Assembly (NCBI GenBank): GCA_009646425.1
Contig: WJBW01000002.1
Coordinates: 385,878-449,877, forward strand
Direction of reading: 5' to 3'
Length of the DNA stretch: 64,000 bases
Source of the DNA: Burkholderiales bacterium LSUCC0115
Lineage (GTDB): Bacteria > Pseudomonadota > Gammaproteobacteria > Burkholderiales > Burkholderiaceae_A
Part shown: positions 52,925 through 63,200 of the stretch, in pieces
Numbering within the stretch: position 1 is the first letter of the stretch
Layout of the letters: each line of letters starts with the position of its first letter
Notes under the pieces: generated by a model
Told to the model about the DNA's origin: nothing
Database searches by the model: none
The model's input: the letters and a program-made list of their open reading frames with translations, nothing else
Made by a program: the position numbers and the translations under genes

Positions 52925-53996
52925 CCAATCGCTGGGTCAGATGACCCATCTTGCGGCCTGGGCGGGCCTGAGCCTTGCCATACAGATGCAGACTGCTACC
53001 AGGCATCTGGGTCATGGCAGCCCAATCTGGCTCAACCTGACCAGCAGCCTCACCGTTTGGAAACCAGAGGTCGCCCAAGAGGTTGGTCATGCGCACTGGA
53101 AACTTCAGGTCAGTTGAACCCAGTGCTTGGCCCGCGCAAATGCGGACCTGCTGCTCAAACTGGCTGGTCTGACAAGCCTCGATGCTGTAGTGGCCACTGT
53201 TGTGGGGACGTGGTGCCATCTCATTGGCCACCAGGCTGCCATCAGCCAGAACAAAAAACTCTACACAGAGCACCCCCACATAACCCATGGCCTGGGCAAT
53301 GCGACTGGCCGCATCACGAGCAGTGCTCGCGAGCGATTCATCGATCTGCGCTGGCACGGTGGTGGTGTCTAGAATGCCGCCCTTGTGAATGTTCTCGCCG
53401 ACCGGAAAGACCGCAACCGAGCCGTCGGCGTGACGGGCGATGATGACCGAGATCTCTTTGGCAAGCGGCAGCTTTTTTTCCAAGACACAGACCACAGCAC
53501 CCATGGACTTGAAAGCCTCAATGGCCTGGTCACGGTTCTGCACAACCGCCTGTCCCTTGCCGTCGTATCCCAGACGGGCCGTCTTGAGAATCGCCGGGAA
53601 CAAGTCAGCTGCGCAGGTCTTTAGATCGTCAACCGACCGAATGGCAGCATGGGCCGCAACGGCCACGCCAGCCGACTGAATAAAGGCCTTCTCGACGAGT
53701 CGATCCTGCGCTTTTTCGACACAGTCCGCATTGGGATAGGTCTGGCCATGGGCGGCCAAAAACCGCAGAGAGGCTGCCGGGACGTTTTCGAATTCAGTGG
53801 TGAAGACACTGGCCGACTGCGCCAACTGGGCCAGGGCCTGAGGGTCATCGTAGGCGCCAACAATCACCTGATCGGCGATCTGCCCAGCCGGTCCGTTTGG
53901 ATCTGGATCCAAGACCGTCACCGTGTGTCCCAGCTGGTGAGCGGCCTGAATCATCATGCGACCCAGCTGACCGCCACCCAACAGCCCAATGTTCAT
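52917..53996 (-). CDS. purK: N5-carboxyaminoimidazole ribonucleotide synthase
   Basis: ATP-grasp enzyme that carboxylates AIR to N5-CAIR, feeding the PurE domain encoded just upstream. 359 residues. The Rossmann-like start is [13 protein letters not shown]. The ATP-grasp middle has [16 protein letters not shown], and [19 protein letters not shown] and [15 protein letters not shown] complete the active site. It overlaps the purC-purE fusion by 4 bases (ATGA) and tsaC by 8, consistent with a single transcript. Confidence 0.96.
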   Translation of the reverse strand: MNIGLLGGGQLGRMMIQAAHQLGHTVTVLDPDPNGPAGQIADQVIVGAYDDPQALAQLAQSASVFTTEFENVPAASLRFLAAHGQTYPNADCVEKAQDRLVEKAFIQSAGVAVAAHAAIRSVDDLKTCAADLFPAILKTARLGYDGKGQAVVQNRDQAIEAFKSMGAVVCVLEKKLPLAKEISVIIARHADGSVAVFPVGENIHKGGILDTTTVPAQIDESLASTARDAASRIAQAMGYVGVLCVEFFVLADGSLVANEMAPRPHNSGHYSIEACQTSQFEQQVRICAGQALGSTDLKFPVRMTNLLGDLWFPNGEAAGQVEPDWAAMTQMPGSSLHLYGKAQARPGRKMGHLTQRLDV

Positions 53997-55372
53997 TCGG
54001 TGGGCTTGCCCAGGCTGGCATTCATCGAGACTGCGGCACTGGTCTGCTCTGCGCGGAAAGCGGCCAGTCGGTCTCGAAGGACCTCATCTTCAGTGGCCAG
54101 CGTCGCAATGACATGCAAAGCGGCATTGGCGGCACCGGCCTCGCCAATCGCGAAGGTCGCGACTGGGATGCCTTTGGGCATCTGGACGATGGAATACAAG
54201 GAGTCTTCGCCACGCAGGTACTTGGAGGGTACGGGCACACCAAACACAGGCACAGTGGTTTTGGCCGCCAGCATACCCGGCAGATGAGCAGCCCCGCCTG
54301 CACCAGCAATGATGCCGCGAAGACCACGTGCACATGCCTGCTCGGCATAGTCATAGAGGGTATCGGGCATACGGTGAGCGGAGACCACCCGGGCCTCATG
54401 CGGGATGCCAAACTGATCCAGAATGTCGACTGCGTGCTTCATCACGTCCCAGTCGGACTGCGATCCCATAACGACACCGACCACCGGCATGCGAACGCCC
54501 GCGATTCTAAACAGTGCCTCGCGATACTTGGCAGCTGTGCGCTCGATCACGTGTGGTGGCAGGGCAGGCGCTGGAGCGGTCTTGCCCCAGTCCAGGGTCT
54601 CCAGGTAATCACGGACGTATTGTTTGTCGAAGCTCGGCGGTGAGATGCCTTCGGCATAGGAGTCAGCCGGCCAGTAGCGCGACGAGTCAGCCGTGAGCAC
54701 CTCGTCCATCAGATGCAGAACACCCTTGTCATCCAGCCCGAATTCAAACTTGGTATCGGCAATGATGATGCCCTGCTCCAAGGCATAAGCAGCGGCCTCT
54801 TGGTAGAGCTGAATGCTGATGCGACGGATCTCTTTGGCCAGAGGCTCACCAATCATCTCAATGACGGTTTCGAACGAGATGTTCTCGTCGTGCTCACCGA
54901 CCGCAGCCTTGCGGGCGGGCGTAAAGATGGGCTCGGGCAGACGGCTGGCCTGCTTGAGTCCCGCCGGCAGGTCAATGCCACAGACCTGACCACTGGCCTG
55001 GTAATCCTTCCAGCCGCCACCAATCAGGTAGCCACGGACCACCGCCTCGACGGGCAGGGGCTTCAAGCGCTTGGCCACGACCGCCCGGCCACGAACCTGG
55101 TCGACCTCGGTGGATGCCACCACGGTCTCGGGGTCAATGCCAGTGAGATGGTTGGGCACCACGTGCGCGAGCTTGGCAAACCAGAACTCGGTCATGCGAT
55201 TGAGCACCACACCCTTGTCGGCAATGGACTCGTTCATCACCACATCAAAGGCCGACAACCGATCACTGGCGACCATCAGCAGCTTGTCCTCGCCCACCGC
55301 GTAGATGTCGCGGACCTTGCCGCGGGCGATCAGCGGCAGGCTGCGAATACTGGTCTGGTAGAGGGCGGTCAT
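53993..55372 (-). CDS. Fused PurC-PurE: SAICAR synthetase plus N5-CAIR mutase
   Basis: A 459-residue bifunctional purine-synthesis protein. Residues 1-294 are a complete SAICAR synthetase, starting [25 protein letters not shown] (parts contiguous) with [27 protein letters not shown] near residue 220. Residues 295-459 are a complete class I PurE, starting [20 protein letters not shown] with the SAHRMP histidine and [12 protein letters not shown]. The junction reads [11 protein letters not shown]: the old PurE ATG (54490) survives in frame, and there is no linker, stop or ribosome site before it. Separate genes are the rule in bacteria. It overlaps fba and purK by 4 bases each. Confidence 0.93.
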   Translation of the reverse strand: MTALYQTSIRSLPLIARGKVRDIYAVGEDKLLMVASDRLSAFDVVMNESIADKGVVLNRMTEFWFAKLAHVVPNHLTGIDPETVVASTEVDQVRGRAVVAKRLKPLPVEAVVRGYLIGGGWKDYQASGQVCGIDLPAGLKQASRLPEPIFTPARKAAVGEHDENISFETVIEMIGEPLAKEIRRISIQLYQEAAAYALEQGIIIADTKFEFGLDDKGVLHLMDEVLTADSSRYWPADSYAEGISPPSFDKQYVRDYLETLDWGKTAPAPALPPHVIERTAAKYREALFRIAGVRMPVVGVVMGSQSDWDVMKHAVDILDQFGIPHEARVVSAHRMPDTLYDYAEQACARGLRGIIAGAGGAAHLPGMLAAKTTVPVFGVPVPSKYLRGEDSLYSIVQMPKGIPVATFAIGEAGAANAALHVIATLATEDEVLRDRLAAFRAEQTSAAVSMNASLGKPTE

Positions 55373-56433
55373 TGAACGGTCTGCATCAACTTGCCAGCGG
55401 CATAGTTGGCAGCCATGTCGACCAGCGTGACCGGCTTGATCTTGCTGCCCTGGCCAGCACAGCCAAAGGCCTGGTATCGAGCCAGACAGACCTGCTTGGC
55501 CGCCTCACGAGCAGGCTTGAGGTAGTCACGGGGGTCAAACTTGGAGGGGTTCTCACCCATGTAACGGCGAATGGCCGCCGTCATGGCCAGACGGATGTCG
55601 GTGTCGATGTTGATCTTGCGCACGCCGTGTTGGATGGCCTGCTGGATTTCCTCGACGGGCACGCCATAGGTTTCCTTCATGTCCCCGCCAAACGCACGAA
55701 TCTCGGCCAGCAACTCCTGAGGGACGCTGGACGAGCCATGCATGACCAGGTGGGTATTGGGAATACGCTGGTTGATTTCTTTGATGCGAGAGATCGCCAG
55801 AATGTCACCGGTCGGCTTGCGAGTAAATTTGTAGGCGCCATGGCTGGTGCCGATCGCAATGGCCAGTGCATCGACCTGAGTCTTTTTCACAAAGTCGGCC
55901 GCCTGCTCCGGATCGGTCAGCAGCTGGTCGATGGTCATGGTGGCCTCGGTGCCGTGGCCGTCTTCCTTGTCGCCCTTCATGGTCTCGAGAGATCCCAGGC
56001 AGCCCAGCTCGCCCTCGACCGACACGCCAATCTTGTGGGCCATGTCGACGACCTTTCGGGTGACATCGACGTTGTACTCGTAGCTGGCGATGGTCTTGCC
56101 ATCGGCCTCGAGCGAGCCATCCATCATAACGCTGGAGAAACCCAGATCAATCGCGCCTCGGCAGACATCGGGGCTCTGGCCATGGTCTTGGTGCATGACC
56201 ACGGGCACCTTGGGGTAGGTCTCGACCGCAGCCTGAATCAGGTATTTCAGGAAACCCTCACCGGCATACTTCCGAGCGCCTGCACTGGCCTGCATGATTA
56301 CGGGGGCATCGAGCTCGCTGGCAGCGGACATGATGGCCTGGACCTGCTCCAGGTTGTTGACGTTAAAAGCGGGGATGCCGTAGCCGTTTTCAGCGGCGTG
56401 GTCTAAGAGCTGGCGCATGGAGACCAGTGCCAT
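55369..56433 (-). CDS. fba: Class II fructose-bisphosphate aldolase
   Basis: Cleaves or forms fructose 1,6-bisphosphate in glycolysis and gluconeogenesis, with a divalent metal. 354 residues, CbbA-type. The metal ligands appear in [35 protein letters not shown] and VMHGSSSVP, and the phosphate site in [13 protein letters not shown]. It overlaps purC-purE by 4 bases and follows pyk by 27 bases. Confidence 0.97.
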   Translation of the reverse strand: MALVSMRQLLDHAAENGYGIPAFNVNNLEQVQAIMSAASELDAPVIMQASAGARKYAGEGFLKYLIQAAVETYPKVPVVMHQDHGQSPDVCRGAIDLGFSSVMMDGSLEADGKTIASYEYNVDVTRKVVDMAHKIGVSVEGELGCLGSLETMKGDKEDGHGTEATMTIDQLLTDPEQAADFVKKTQVDALAIAIGTSHGAYKFTRKPTGDILAISRIKEINQRIPNTHLVMHGSSSVPQELLAEIRAFGGDMKETYGVPVEEIQQAIQHGVRKINIDTDIRLAMTAAIRRYMGENPSKFDPRDYLKPAREAAKQVCLARYQAFGCAGQGSKIKPVTLVDMAANYAAGKLMQTVQ

Positions 56434-56460
56434 GGGTTTCCTCCCGAAAAAACGCTTATT

Positions 56461-57903
56461 TTAGCCCTGACCGGGCGTTGCGCTCACCTGGACGATTTTC
56501 ATGGTGTTGGTCCCCCCAGCCTGGCCAATCGGCTCGCCGACGGTCAAGACGATCATGTCCCCCGCAGCCACCAAGCCCTCGTCCACCAGCCGCTGCTCCG
56601 CCAGCCGAAGCACCTGGTCTCGGTCCAGCCCATCCACGTCGATGCGCATGGGCTCTACGTCTCGATAAAGGGCCATCCGGCGCCTGGATCGCGAGGATGG
56701 CGACAAGGCGTAGACCGGCACGCCCGCGTTGAGCCGGGAGATCCACAAGGCAGTAGCGCCCGACTCTGTCAGAGCAGCAATGGCTTTAATGTCCAGGTGA
56801 CGTGCGGTAAAGAGTGCCGCCATGGCCACCGACTGGTCGATGCGGCTGAAGGTGCGGTCCAGCCAGTGGGTGTCCAGGGTGGTCTGGGTGGATTTTTCAG
56901 CCTCCACACAGATTCGCACCATGGTCTGAACCGTTCGCACCGGAAACTGACCGGCTGCCGTCTCGGCACTGAGCATGACGGCATCGGTGCCATCGAGCAC
57001 CGCATTGGCTACATCGCTGACCTCGGCCCGGGTGGGCACGGGCGAGCTGATCATGGACTCCATCATCTGCGTGGCCGTGATGGTCAGGCGGTTGGCCTCT
57101 CTGGCCATGCGAATCATCTTTTTTTGCAAGGCTGGCACGGCCGCCTCGCCCACCTCAACAGCCAGATCACCCCGAGCCACCATCAGGCCATTGCTGGCCT
57201 CGATGATCTCGGCCAGGTTTTCAATGGCCTCCACGCGTTCAATCTTGGCAATGAGCCAGGCATGGCCGCCCGCTGCCTTGAGCAGTTCACGGGCCTCTTG
57301 CATGTCCTGGGCATTTTTGGGGAACGAAACGGCTAGAAAATCGGCCTCGATCTCAGCGGCCACCAGGATGTCTTGTTTGTCTTTGTCAGACAGTGCTGGG
57401 GCGGTCAGTCCACCACCTTGGCGGTTGATGCCCTTGCGATCGGACAGCACACCCCCCTCGAGTACGGTGCAGTCGATGGTGGTGGCCCCCACTGCATCGA
57501 CCCGCATGGAGATCAGGCCATCGTTGAGCAGCAGAGTGTCCCCTACCGAGACATCACCCACCAACTCCGGATAGTCCAGCCCCACCTGCTGCTGATCACC
57601 CAGCGTGCACTCGGTGTTGAATCGAAAACGATCGCCATTGGCGAGTTCGATCTTGCCGTTGGCGAACTTGCCCACACGAATCTTTGGGCCCTGCAGATCA
57701 ACCAGGATGGCAACGTGGCGAGCCGCCGCCTTGGCCGCAGCCCGAACGGCCTGAGCACGGGCCCGGTGTTCATCGGCCGTGCCGTGAGAAAAGTTAAACC
57801 GAAAGACATCAACTCCCGCGGCCACCAACTCGGTGATTTTCTCGGGGCTGTTAGAGGCCGGCCCGAGGGTGGCTACGATTTTGGTGGCGCGGGAGAGTTT
57901 CAT
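56461..57903 (-). CDS. pyk: Pyruvate kinase
   Basis: Last enzyme of glycolysis, making pyruvate and ATP from PEP. 480 residues. It begins RATKIVATLGPASNSPEKI, has the B domain around VGKFANGKIELANGD, and the active-site signatures WLIAKIERVEAIENL, ARGDLAVEV and ATQMMESMI, then the allosteric C domain. Near-complete signature residues include the lysine in AKIER. It lies 7 bases downstream of pgk. Confidence 0.97.
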   Translation of the reverse strand: MKLSRATKIVATLGPASNSPEKITELVAAGVDVFRFNFSHGTADEHRARAQAVRAAAKAAARHVAILVDLQGPKIRVGKFANGKIELANGDRFRFNTECTLGDQQQVGLDYPELVGDVSVGDTLLLNDGLISMRVDAVGATTIDCTVLEGGVLSDRKGINRQGGGLTAPALSDKDKQDILVAAEIEADFLAVSFPKNAQDMQEARELLKAAGGHAWLIAKIERVEAIENLAEIIEASNGLMVARGDLAVEVGEAAVPALQKKMIRMAREANRLTITATQMMESMISSPVPTRAEVSDVANAVLDGTDAVMLSAETAAGQFPVRTVQTMVRICVEAEKSTQTTLDTHWLDRTFSRIDQSVAMAALFTARHLDIKAIAALTESGATALWISRLNAGVPVYALSPSSRSRRRMALYRDVEPMRIDVDGLDRDQVLRLAEQRLVDEGLVAAGDMIVLTVGEPIGQAGGTNTMKIVQVSATPGQG

Positions 57904-57910
57904 GTCCGGA

Positions 57911-59089
57911 TTATGCGCGCGCCTCCAGGGCGGCGACCGCTGGCAGTACCTTGCCTTCTAGGAATTCCAAGAATGCACCGCCACCGGTTGAGATATAGTC
58001 GATCTGGCTGCCGATGTTGTACTTGGCAATGGCCGCCAGGGTGTCACCGCCACCGGCGATGGAAAAGCCTGGGGAATGAGCAATGGCGCTGGCCAGCGTC
58101 CGGGTGCCGCCACTGAACTGCTCGATCTCGAAGACACCGACCGGTCCGTTCCAGACGATGGTGCCGGCGTTGGCCACGATGCCGGCCAGTCGAGCGGCAG
58201 TCTTGGGGCCAATGTCCAGAATCATGTCGTCCACGGCGCAATCGGTGGCAGCGACTTTATTCGCGCGCGCCTGGGCGGAGAACTCATTGGCAGTCACCAC
58301 GTCCTCGGGGATCGGCACATCGGCTCCGCGGGCTTTCATGGCATCGATGATGGCCTTGGCCTCGGGGATCAGGTCGGTCTCGGCCAGTGACTTGCCGATG
58401 GGCAGTCCGACCGCCGCCATAAAGGTATTGGCAATGCCGCCACCGACGATCAGCTGGTCCACCTTATCGGCCAGCGACTTGAGGATGGTGAGCTTGGTCG
58501 AGACCTTGGAACCCGCCACAATGGCCACCAAAGGCCGCTTGGGCGACTGGAGGGCTTTGCCCAATGCGTCGAGCTCGGCCGCCATCAGTGGGCCTGCACA
58601 GGCCTCAGGCGCAAAGCGGGCGATGCCGTGGGTGGTGGCCTCGGCCCGGTGGGCGGTGCCAAAAGCATCGTTAACGTAGACATCGCACAAGGCGGCCATC
58701 TTCTTGGCCAGCTCTTCGTTGTCTTTTTTCTCACCCTTGTTGACGCGACAGTTCTCCAGCAGAACCACCTCGCCGGGATTAACCGTGAAGCCACCTTCAA
58801 CCCAGTTCTGAATCAGAGGGACTTTGCGGCCCATGATCTCGCCCATGCGCAGGGCAATGGGCGCCAGTGAGTCTTCGGTCTTGAACTCGCCCTCGGTCGG
58901 ACGACCCAGGTGAGAGGTCACCATGACGGCAGCGCCTGCCTTCAAGGCCTGCTCAATCGCAGGAATCGAAGCCCGAATTCGGGTGTCGTCAGTGATCTTG
59001 CCGCTGTCATCCTGCGGCACGTTCAGGTCGGCTCGAATAAACACACGCTTGCCCGCGAGGGACAAGTCGGACATGCGCTTGAACTTCAT
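57911..59089 (-). CDS. pgk: Phosphoglycerate kinase
   Basis: Interconverts 1,3-bisphosphoglycerate and 3-phosphoglycerate with ATP formation. 392 residues. It begins [26 protein letters not shown], has [11 protein letters not shown], the C-domain nucleotide loop [11 protein letters not shown] and NGPVGVFE, and ends in [11 protein letters not shown] and [13 protein letters not shown]. The start ATG 59089 has GGGAG 8 bases upstream; the earlier in-frame start is less likely. It follows gap by about 93 bases. Confidence 0.97.
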   Translation of the reverse strand: MKFKRMSDLSLAGKRVFIRADLNVPQDDSGKITDDTRIRASIPAIEQALKAGAAVMVTSHLGRPTEGEFKTEDSLAPIALRMGEIMGRKVPLIQNWVEGGFTVNPGEVVLLENCRVNKGEKKDNEELAKKMAALCDVYVNDAFGTAHRAEATTHGIARFAPEACAGPLMAAELDALGKALQSPKRPLVAIVAGSKVSTKLTILKSLADKVDQLIVGGGIANTFMAAVGLPIGKSLAETDLIPEAKAIIDAMKARGADVPIPEDVVTANEFSAQARANKVAATDCAVDDMILDIGPKTAARLAGIVANAGTIVWNGPVGVFEIEQFSGGTRTLASAIAHSPGFSIAGGGDTLAAIAKYNIGSQIDYISTGGGAFLEFLEGKVLPAVAALEARA

Positions 59090-59182
59090 GGTGGTCTCCC
59101 AGGGTTGGCGTCGGTCCGGTCTGTTCATCAGACCGGCCGAGGCTCTCAGTTTTGACTCTGTTTTAGAACAAACAGCGAGGCT

Positions 59183-60199
59183 TTACTTGGCGGACATCAG
59201 CGCAACGGTGGTGTCCAACATACGGTTGGAGAAGCCCCACTCGTTGTCGTACCACGACAGGATCTTGACCAGCTTGCCATCGGGCGAGACACGGGTCTGG
59301 GTCGAGTCAAAGACGCTGGAATGGCTGTCATGGTTAAAGTCAACAGAGACCAATTGGGCCGTGTTGTAGCCCAGCACGCCCTTCATGGGGCCCTCAGCCG
59401 CGGCCTTGAGCAGCTGATTGACCTCATCAACAGACGTGGCCTTCTTGGCGCTGAAGGTCAGATCGACCACCGAGACGTTGATGGTGGGCACGCGCATGGC
59501 AAAGCCGTCGAGTTTGCCATTCAGCTCAGGCAGTACCAGACCGACGGCCGCAGCGGCGCCAGTCTTGGTGGGGATCATGGACATGGTGGCCGAACGGGCG
59601 CGACGCAGGTCCTCGTGGTAGACATCGGTCAGCACCTGGTCATTGGTGTAGGCATGAATGGTGGTCATCAGGCCAGACTCAATGCCAATGGCCTCGTGCA
59701 ACACCTTGGCCACGGGAGCCAGACAGTTGGTCGTACATGAAGCGTTGGAAATGACCGTGTGGCTGGCCTTCAGAACGCCTTGGTTCACACCGAAGACGAC
59801 GGTGGCGTCGACATCTTTGCCGCCAGGTGCCGAGATCACGACTTTCTTGGCGCCACCAGCCAGGTGGGCCGAGGCCTTTTCTTTGGTTGTGAAAAAGCCG
59901 GTGCACTCCAGCACCACGTCTACGCCCAGCTCACCCCAGGGCAGCTCAGCAGGATTTCGGTTGGCCAGGACACGAATGCGGTCACCGTTGACCACCATGT
60001 AGTCACCATCGACCGAGACGGTACCGGGGAACTTGCCGTGGGCCGTGTCGTACTGGGTCAGGTGGGCATTGGTCTCGGGCTTGCCCAGATCGTTGATCGC
60101 CACGATCTGAATGTCGTGTTTTTTACCGCCCTCATAGTGGGCCCGCAGAACGTTGCGGCCGATACGGCCGTATCCATTGATCGCAACTTTGATGGTCAT
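59183..60199 (-). CDS. gap: Glyceraldehyde-3-phosphate dehydrogenase
   Basis: NAD-dependent enzyme of glycolysis and gluconeogenesis, 338 residues. The Rossmann motif is [16 protein letters not shown]. The catalytic cysteine lies in [20 protein letters not shown]. Substrate binding residues lie in [21 protein letters not shown], and [12 protein letters not shown] is the C-terminal signature. AGGAGAG stands 7 bases before the ATG. It follows tkt by 28 bases. Confidence 0.98.
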   Translation of the reverse strand: MTIKVAINGYGRIGRNVLRAHYEGGKKHDIQIVAINDLGKPETNAHLTQYDTAHGKFPGTVSVDGDYMVVNGDRIRVLANRNPAELPWGELGVDVVLECTGFFTTKEKASAHLAGGAKKVVISAPGGKDVDATVVFGVNQGVLKASHTVISNASCTTNCLAPVAKVLHEAIGIESGLMTTIHAYTNDQVLTDVYHEDLRRARSATMSMIPTKTGAAAAVGLVLPELNGKLDGFAMRVPTINVSVVDLTFSAKKATSVDEVNQLLKAAAEGPMKGVLGYNTAQLVSVDFNHDSHSSVFDSTQTRVSPDGKLVKILSWYDNEWGFSNRMLDTTVALMSAK

Positions 60200-60227
60200 T
60201 GAAAACTCTCCTGTCTAAAAGTGAAAA

Positions 60228-62321
60228 CTAGGCACGAAGCCCCATGGCCAGACGGGCAGTCTTGGCCAGGGCCTCTGCGGTTAATCCGAAGTGGGCATAG
60301 AGTGCCCCAGCAGGGGCCGACTCGCCAAATTTGTCCAGACCCAGCACCGCCGCAGGCTGATACTTCCACCAGAGGTCGGTCACACCAGCCTCAATGGCCA
60401 CACGTGGAATGTCAGAGGGCATCACCGAGTCCTTGTAGGAAGCCGACTGTTGGTCGAAGACCGTGGTTGATGGAATGGAGACCACTCGAACCGCAATCTT
60501 CTGAGCCCGCAGCTGCTCGGCCGCTTGGATGGCCAGCATGACCTCGGAGCCGGTCGCCATCAGGACCACAGCCGGCTTGGCATCGGTCGACAAGACGTAG
60601 CCGCCTTTGGCGATGTCCTTGGCTGTTTTGCTGTCCTTCACCTGAGGCGGCAGGCCCTGCCGTGAGAGCAGCAAGGCGGTGGGGCCATCGCGACGCTCCA
60701 GGGCGCTCTGCCAGGCCACAGCAGTCTCGACTGCGTCGGCCGGGCGCCAGACGTGCAGGTTTGGAATCAGGCGCAGAGACGAAGGATGCTCGACGGGCTG
60801 GTGGGTGGGGCCATCCTCACCCAGGCCAATCGAGTCATGGGTAAAGACATGAATGACCTGCTTGCGCATGAGGGCGGCCATGCGAATGGCGTTGCGGCTG
60901 TAATCCGAGAAGGTCAGGAAGGTGCCGCAATAAGGAATGAAGCCGCCATGCAGGGCGATGCCATTGCAGATGGCGGCCATGCCGAACTCGCGCACGCCGT
61001 AGCTGATGTGCTGACCGGCCGTCATCTGGCCCTTGGCATCCACCTTGAGGCTGGTCACACCCTTCCAGTTAGTGAGGTTGGAACCAGTCAGGTCGGCCGA
61101 ACCACCCAGCAGTCCAGGCAGACGGGGGCCAATGTCATCGAGCACCATCTGCGAGGCCTTACGACTGGCCACATTGGGGGCGTCTTTGCAGAACTGGGCG
61201 ATCAGGGCCTGGGTCTTCTCGGCAAAGTCACGGGGCAGGTCACCACGCATGCGTCGCTGAAAGGCCAGGGCCAGGGTGGGGTGGGCGGCCGAATAGTCAG
61301 CAAAGCGCTTGTCCCAGGCCTGTTGACGGTTGCGACCCGAGGACTTGGCATCCCAGGCGCCGTAGACCGGCGTGGGGATCTCAAAGGGGGCATGGTGCCA
61401 GCCGATGGCCTGGCGGGTCAGTGCGATCTCCTCAGCGCCCAAGGCCTCGCCGTGGGCCTTGGCGGTCCCGACCCGATTGGGGGAGCCCTGTCCAATGTTG
61501 GTCTTGCAGATGATCATGGTGGGGGCCAGTCGGCCCGAAGGCGCAGCCGAGCCAGCCTTGGCCCAGGACTTGGCCTTGGCCAGTGCAGCCGAGACCGCCG
61601 CGACATCGTGGCCATCGATGGGGCCGATCACGTTCCAGCCATAGGCCTCGAAACGCTTTTTGGTGTCATCGCGGAACCAGCCGTCCACCTGACCATCGAT
61701 TGAGATGCCGTTGTCGTCGTACAGGGCAATGAGTTTGGACAAGCCCCAGACACCGGCCAAGGCACAGGCCTCGTGGCTGATGCCTTCCATCAGGCAGCCA
61801 TCGCCCAAGAAGACATAGGTGTTGTGGTCGACAACCTCATGGCCAGGCTGGTTGAACTCGGCAGCCAGCAGACGCTCGGCCAGGGCCAGGCCCACCGCAT
61901 TGGTGATGCCCTGTCCCAGCGGGCCAGTGGTGGTCTCGACGCCGGGGGTGATGTCGACCTCTGGGTGGCCAGGGGTCTTGGAGTGCAGCTGACGAAAGTT
62001 CTTGAGCTCCTCCATGGGCAGGTCATAGCCCGTGAGGTGCAGCAGGGCATAGAGCAGCATGGAGCCGTGTCCGTTGCTGACCACGAAACGGTCACGGTTG
62101 GCCCACTTGGGATCGGTTGGGTTGTGGCTCAGGTGATCACGCCACAGGGCCACCGCCATCTCTGCCATGCCCATGGGCATCCCGGGGTGACCAGAATTGG
62201 CTTTTTGGACAGCATCCATCGCCAGCGCTCGGATCGCATTGGCCATGTCTTTTTCAATGGGGGACTGATACTTGGGCGCGGCGGCTTTCATGGCCGGCGC
62301 TGAGGTGTCGTGGCTACTCAA
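60228..62321 (-). CDS. tkt: Transketolase
   Basis: Thiamine-diphosphate enzyme of the pentose phosphate pathway. About 697 residues from the TTG at 62321. The N-terminal domain has [19 protein letters not shown] and the ThDP-binding [19 protein letters not shown]. The pyrimidine domain has [22 protein letters not shown] and [19 protein letters not shown], then the C-terminal domain. I prefer TTG 62321 because AGGGAG lies 7 bases upstream; the alternative ATG 62291 has no ribosome site, and GTG 62363 is unlikely. First gene of the minus-strand run to tsaC. Confidence 0.96.
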   Translation of the reverse strand: MSSHDTSAPAMKAAAPKYQSPIEKDMANAIRALAMDAVQKANSGHPGMPMGMAEMAVALWRDHLSHNPTDPKWANRDRFVVSNGHGSMLLYALLHLTGYDLPMEELKNFRQLHSKTPGHPEVDITPGVETTTGPLGQGITNAVGLALAERLLAAEFNQPGHEVVDHNTYVFLGDGCLMEGISHEACALAGVWGLSKLIALYDDNGISIDGQVDGWFRDDTKKRFEAYGWNVIGPIDGHDVAAVSAALAKAKSWAKAGSAAPSGRLAPTMIICKTNIGQGSPNRVGTAKAHGEALGAEEIALTRQAIGWHHAPFEIPTPVYGAWDAKSSGRNRQQAWDKRFADYSAAHPTLALAFQRRMRGDLPRDFAEKTQALIAQFCKDAPNVASRKASQMVLDDIGPRLPGLLGGSADLTGSNLTNWKGVTSLKVDAKGQMTAGQHISYGVREFGMAAICNGIALHGGFIPYCGTFLTFSDYSRNAIRMAALMRKQVIHVFTHDSIGLGEDGPTHQPVEHPSSLRLIPNLHVWRPADAVETAVAWQSALERRDGPTALLLSRQGLPPQVKDSKTAKDIAKGGYVLSTDAKPAVVLMATGSEVMLAIQAAEQLRAQKIAVRVVSIPSTTVFDQQSASYKDSVMPSDIPRVAIEAGVTDLWWKYQPAAVLGLDKFGESAPAGALYAHFGLTAEALAKTARLAMGLRA

Positions 62322-62474
62322 AACGGGCTCCCTGGCGTGGTCTGTTGTCAGCTGCCGGGCCACCCGCTCTGGCGGCGAATGTGCCCAGCTAGACCGGCCA
62401 TTCTACCGACTTATACCTATAGATACCTTGAAGTTTCTTACCGGATTTCTTTCGAAACACTGAATCTTCGGGTC

Positions 62475-62480
62475 TATGAT
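62475..62480 (+). promoter_or_regulatory. -10 box of rsmE, leaderless type
   Basis: TATGAT ends 6 bases before the rsmE ATG at 62487. Its -35 region is not recognisable. It lies in the 165-base gap divergent from tkt. Confidence 0.45.
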
Positions 62481-62486
62481 GTGCCC

Positions 62487-63200
62487 ATGCTGCCGCGCAT
62501 TCTTCACCCCAAGCTGAGTCCAGGCCACAATCAGCTCTCAGAAGAGGCCTCCCACCACCTGGTTCGGGTCCTACGGGCGACCGAAGGCGATGCCGTGGTC
62601 TTGTTCAATGGCCAGGGCCAGGAGGCCCGGGCAGTTCTCAGTCAGGCCCACCCAAAAGAGAGCATCTGTCAGGCCGAGACGCCCGAGTCGGTCAATCGGG
62701 AATCACCGGCCCGAATCACGGTCATCCAGGCACTCTGCCTGGGCGACAAAATGGACTGGGTTGTCCAAAAAGCCTGTGAACTGGGGGCCAGTCGACTGAT
62801 GCCGGTTAGAACCAGCCGGTCTCAACTCAAACTCGACGCCGACCGAGCCAGCAAACGTCAGGCCCACTGGCAACGCATTGCCAACGCAGCTGCTGCGCAG
62901 TGCGGCCGCAACCAGGTCATGACGGTTTTGCCGGTGACCAGCTTTGAGGCCGCCCTGTCGGTGGTCAGTACCACCGCCTGGCTGCTGGACCCATTCGCCA
63001 ATCAAAGCCTATCGACCGCACCCCTCACGCAGGACATCACCCTGGCCATCGGGCCCGAGGCGGGTTGGAGCGACGAAGAGGAAGCCCTGGCCAAACAGGC
63101 CGGCTTTCAGGGCGTGCGCTGCGGACCTCGCATCCTGCGCACCGAGACAGCGGCAGCAGCCGTGCTGACTGCCATCGCCGTCCGGTTGGGAGAGTTCTAG
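62487..63200 (+). CDS. rsmE: 16S rRNA m3U1498 methyltransferase RsmE
   Basis: A SPOUT-class methyltransferase of 237 residues. The N-terminal PUA-like domain has ILHPKLSPGHNQLSEEASHHLVRVLRATEGD. The SPOUT knot contains LAIGPEAGWSDEEEALAKQAGFQGVRCGPRILRTETAAAAVL, whose GPE and LRTET motifs define RsmE; DKMDWVVQKACELGASRLMP is also typical (all motifs contiguous in the protein). The ATG at 62487 gives the standard length. Its end overlaps the convergent maeB by 4 bases. Confidence 0.95.
   Translation: MLPRILHPKLSPGHNQLSEEASHHLVRVLRATEGDAVVLFNGQGQEARAVLSQAHPKESICQAETPESVNRESPARITVIQALCLGDKMDWVVQKACELGASRLMPVRTSRSQLKLDADRASKRQAHWQRIANAAAAQCGRNQVMTVLPVTSFEAALSVVSTTAWLLDPFANQSLSTAPLTQDITLAIGPEAGWSDEEEALAKQAGFQGVRCGPRILRTETAAAAVLTAIAVRLGEF

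Noticed and set aside
55372-56406. Long plus-strand frame across fba
   Set aside because: Complete antisense shadow of the aldolase gene, with no domain features.
60753-61703. Long plus-strand frame inside tkt
   Set aside because: Antisense to the transketolase coding sequence; protein composition is low in charged pattern and shows no family.
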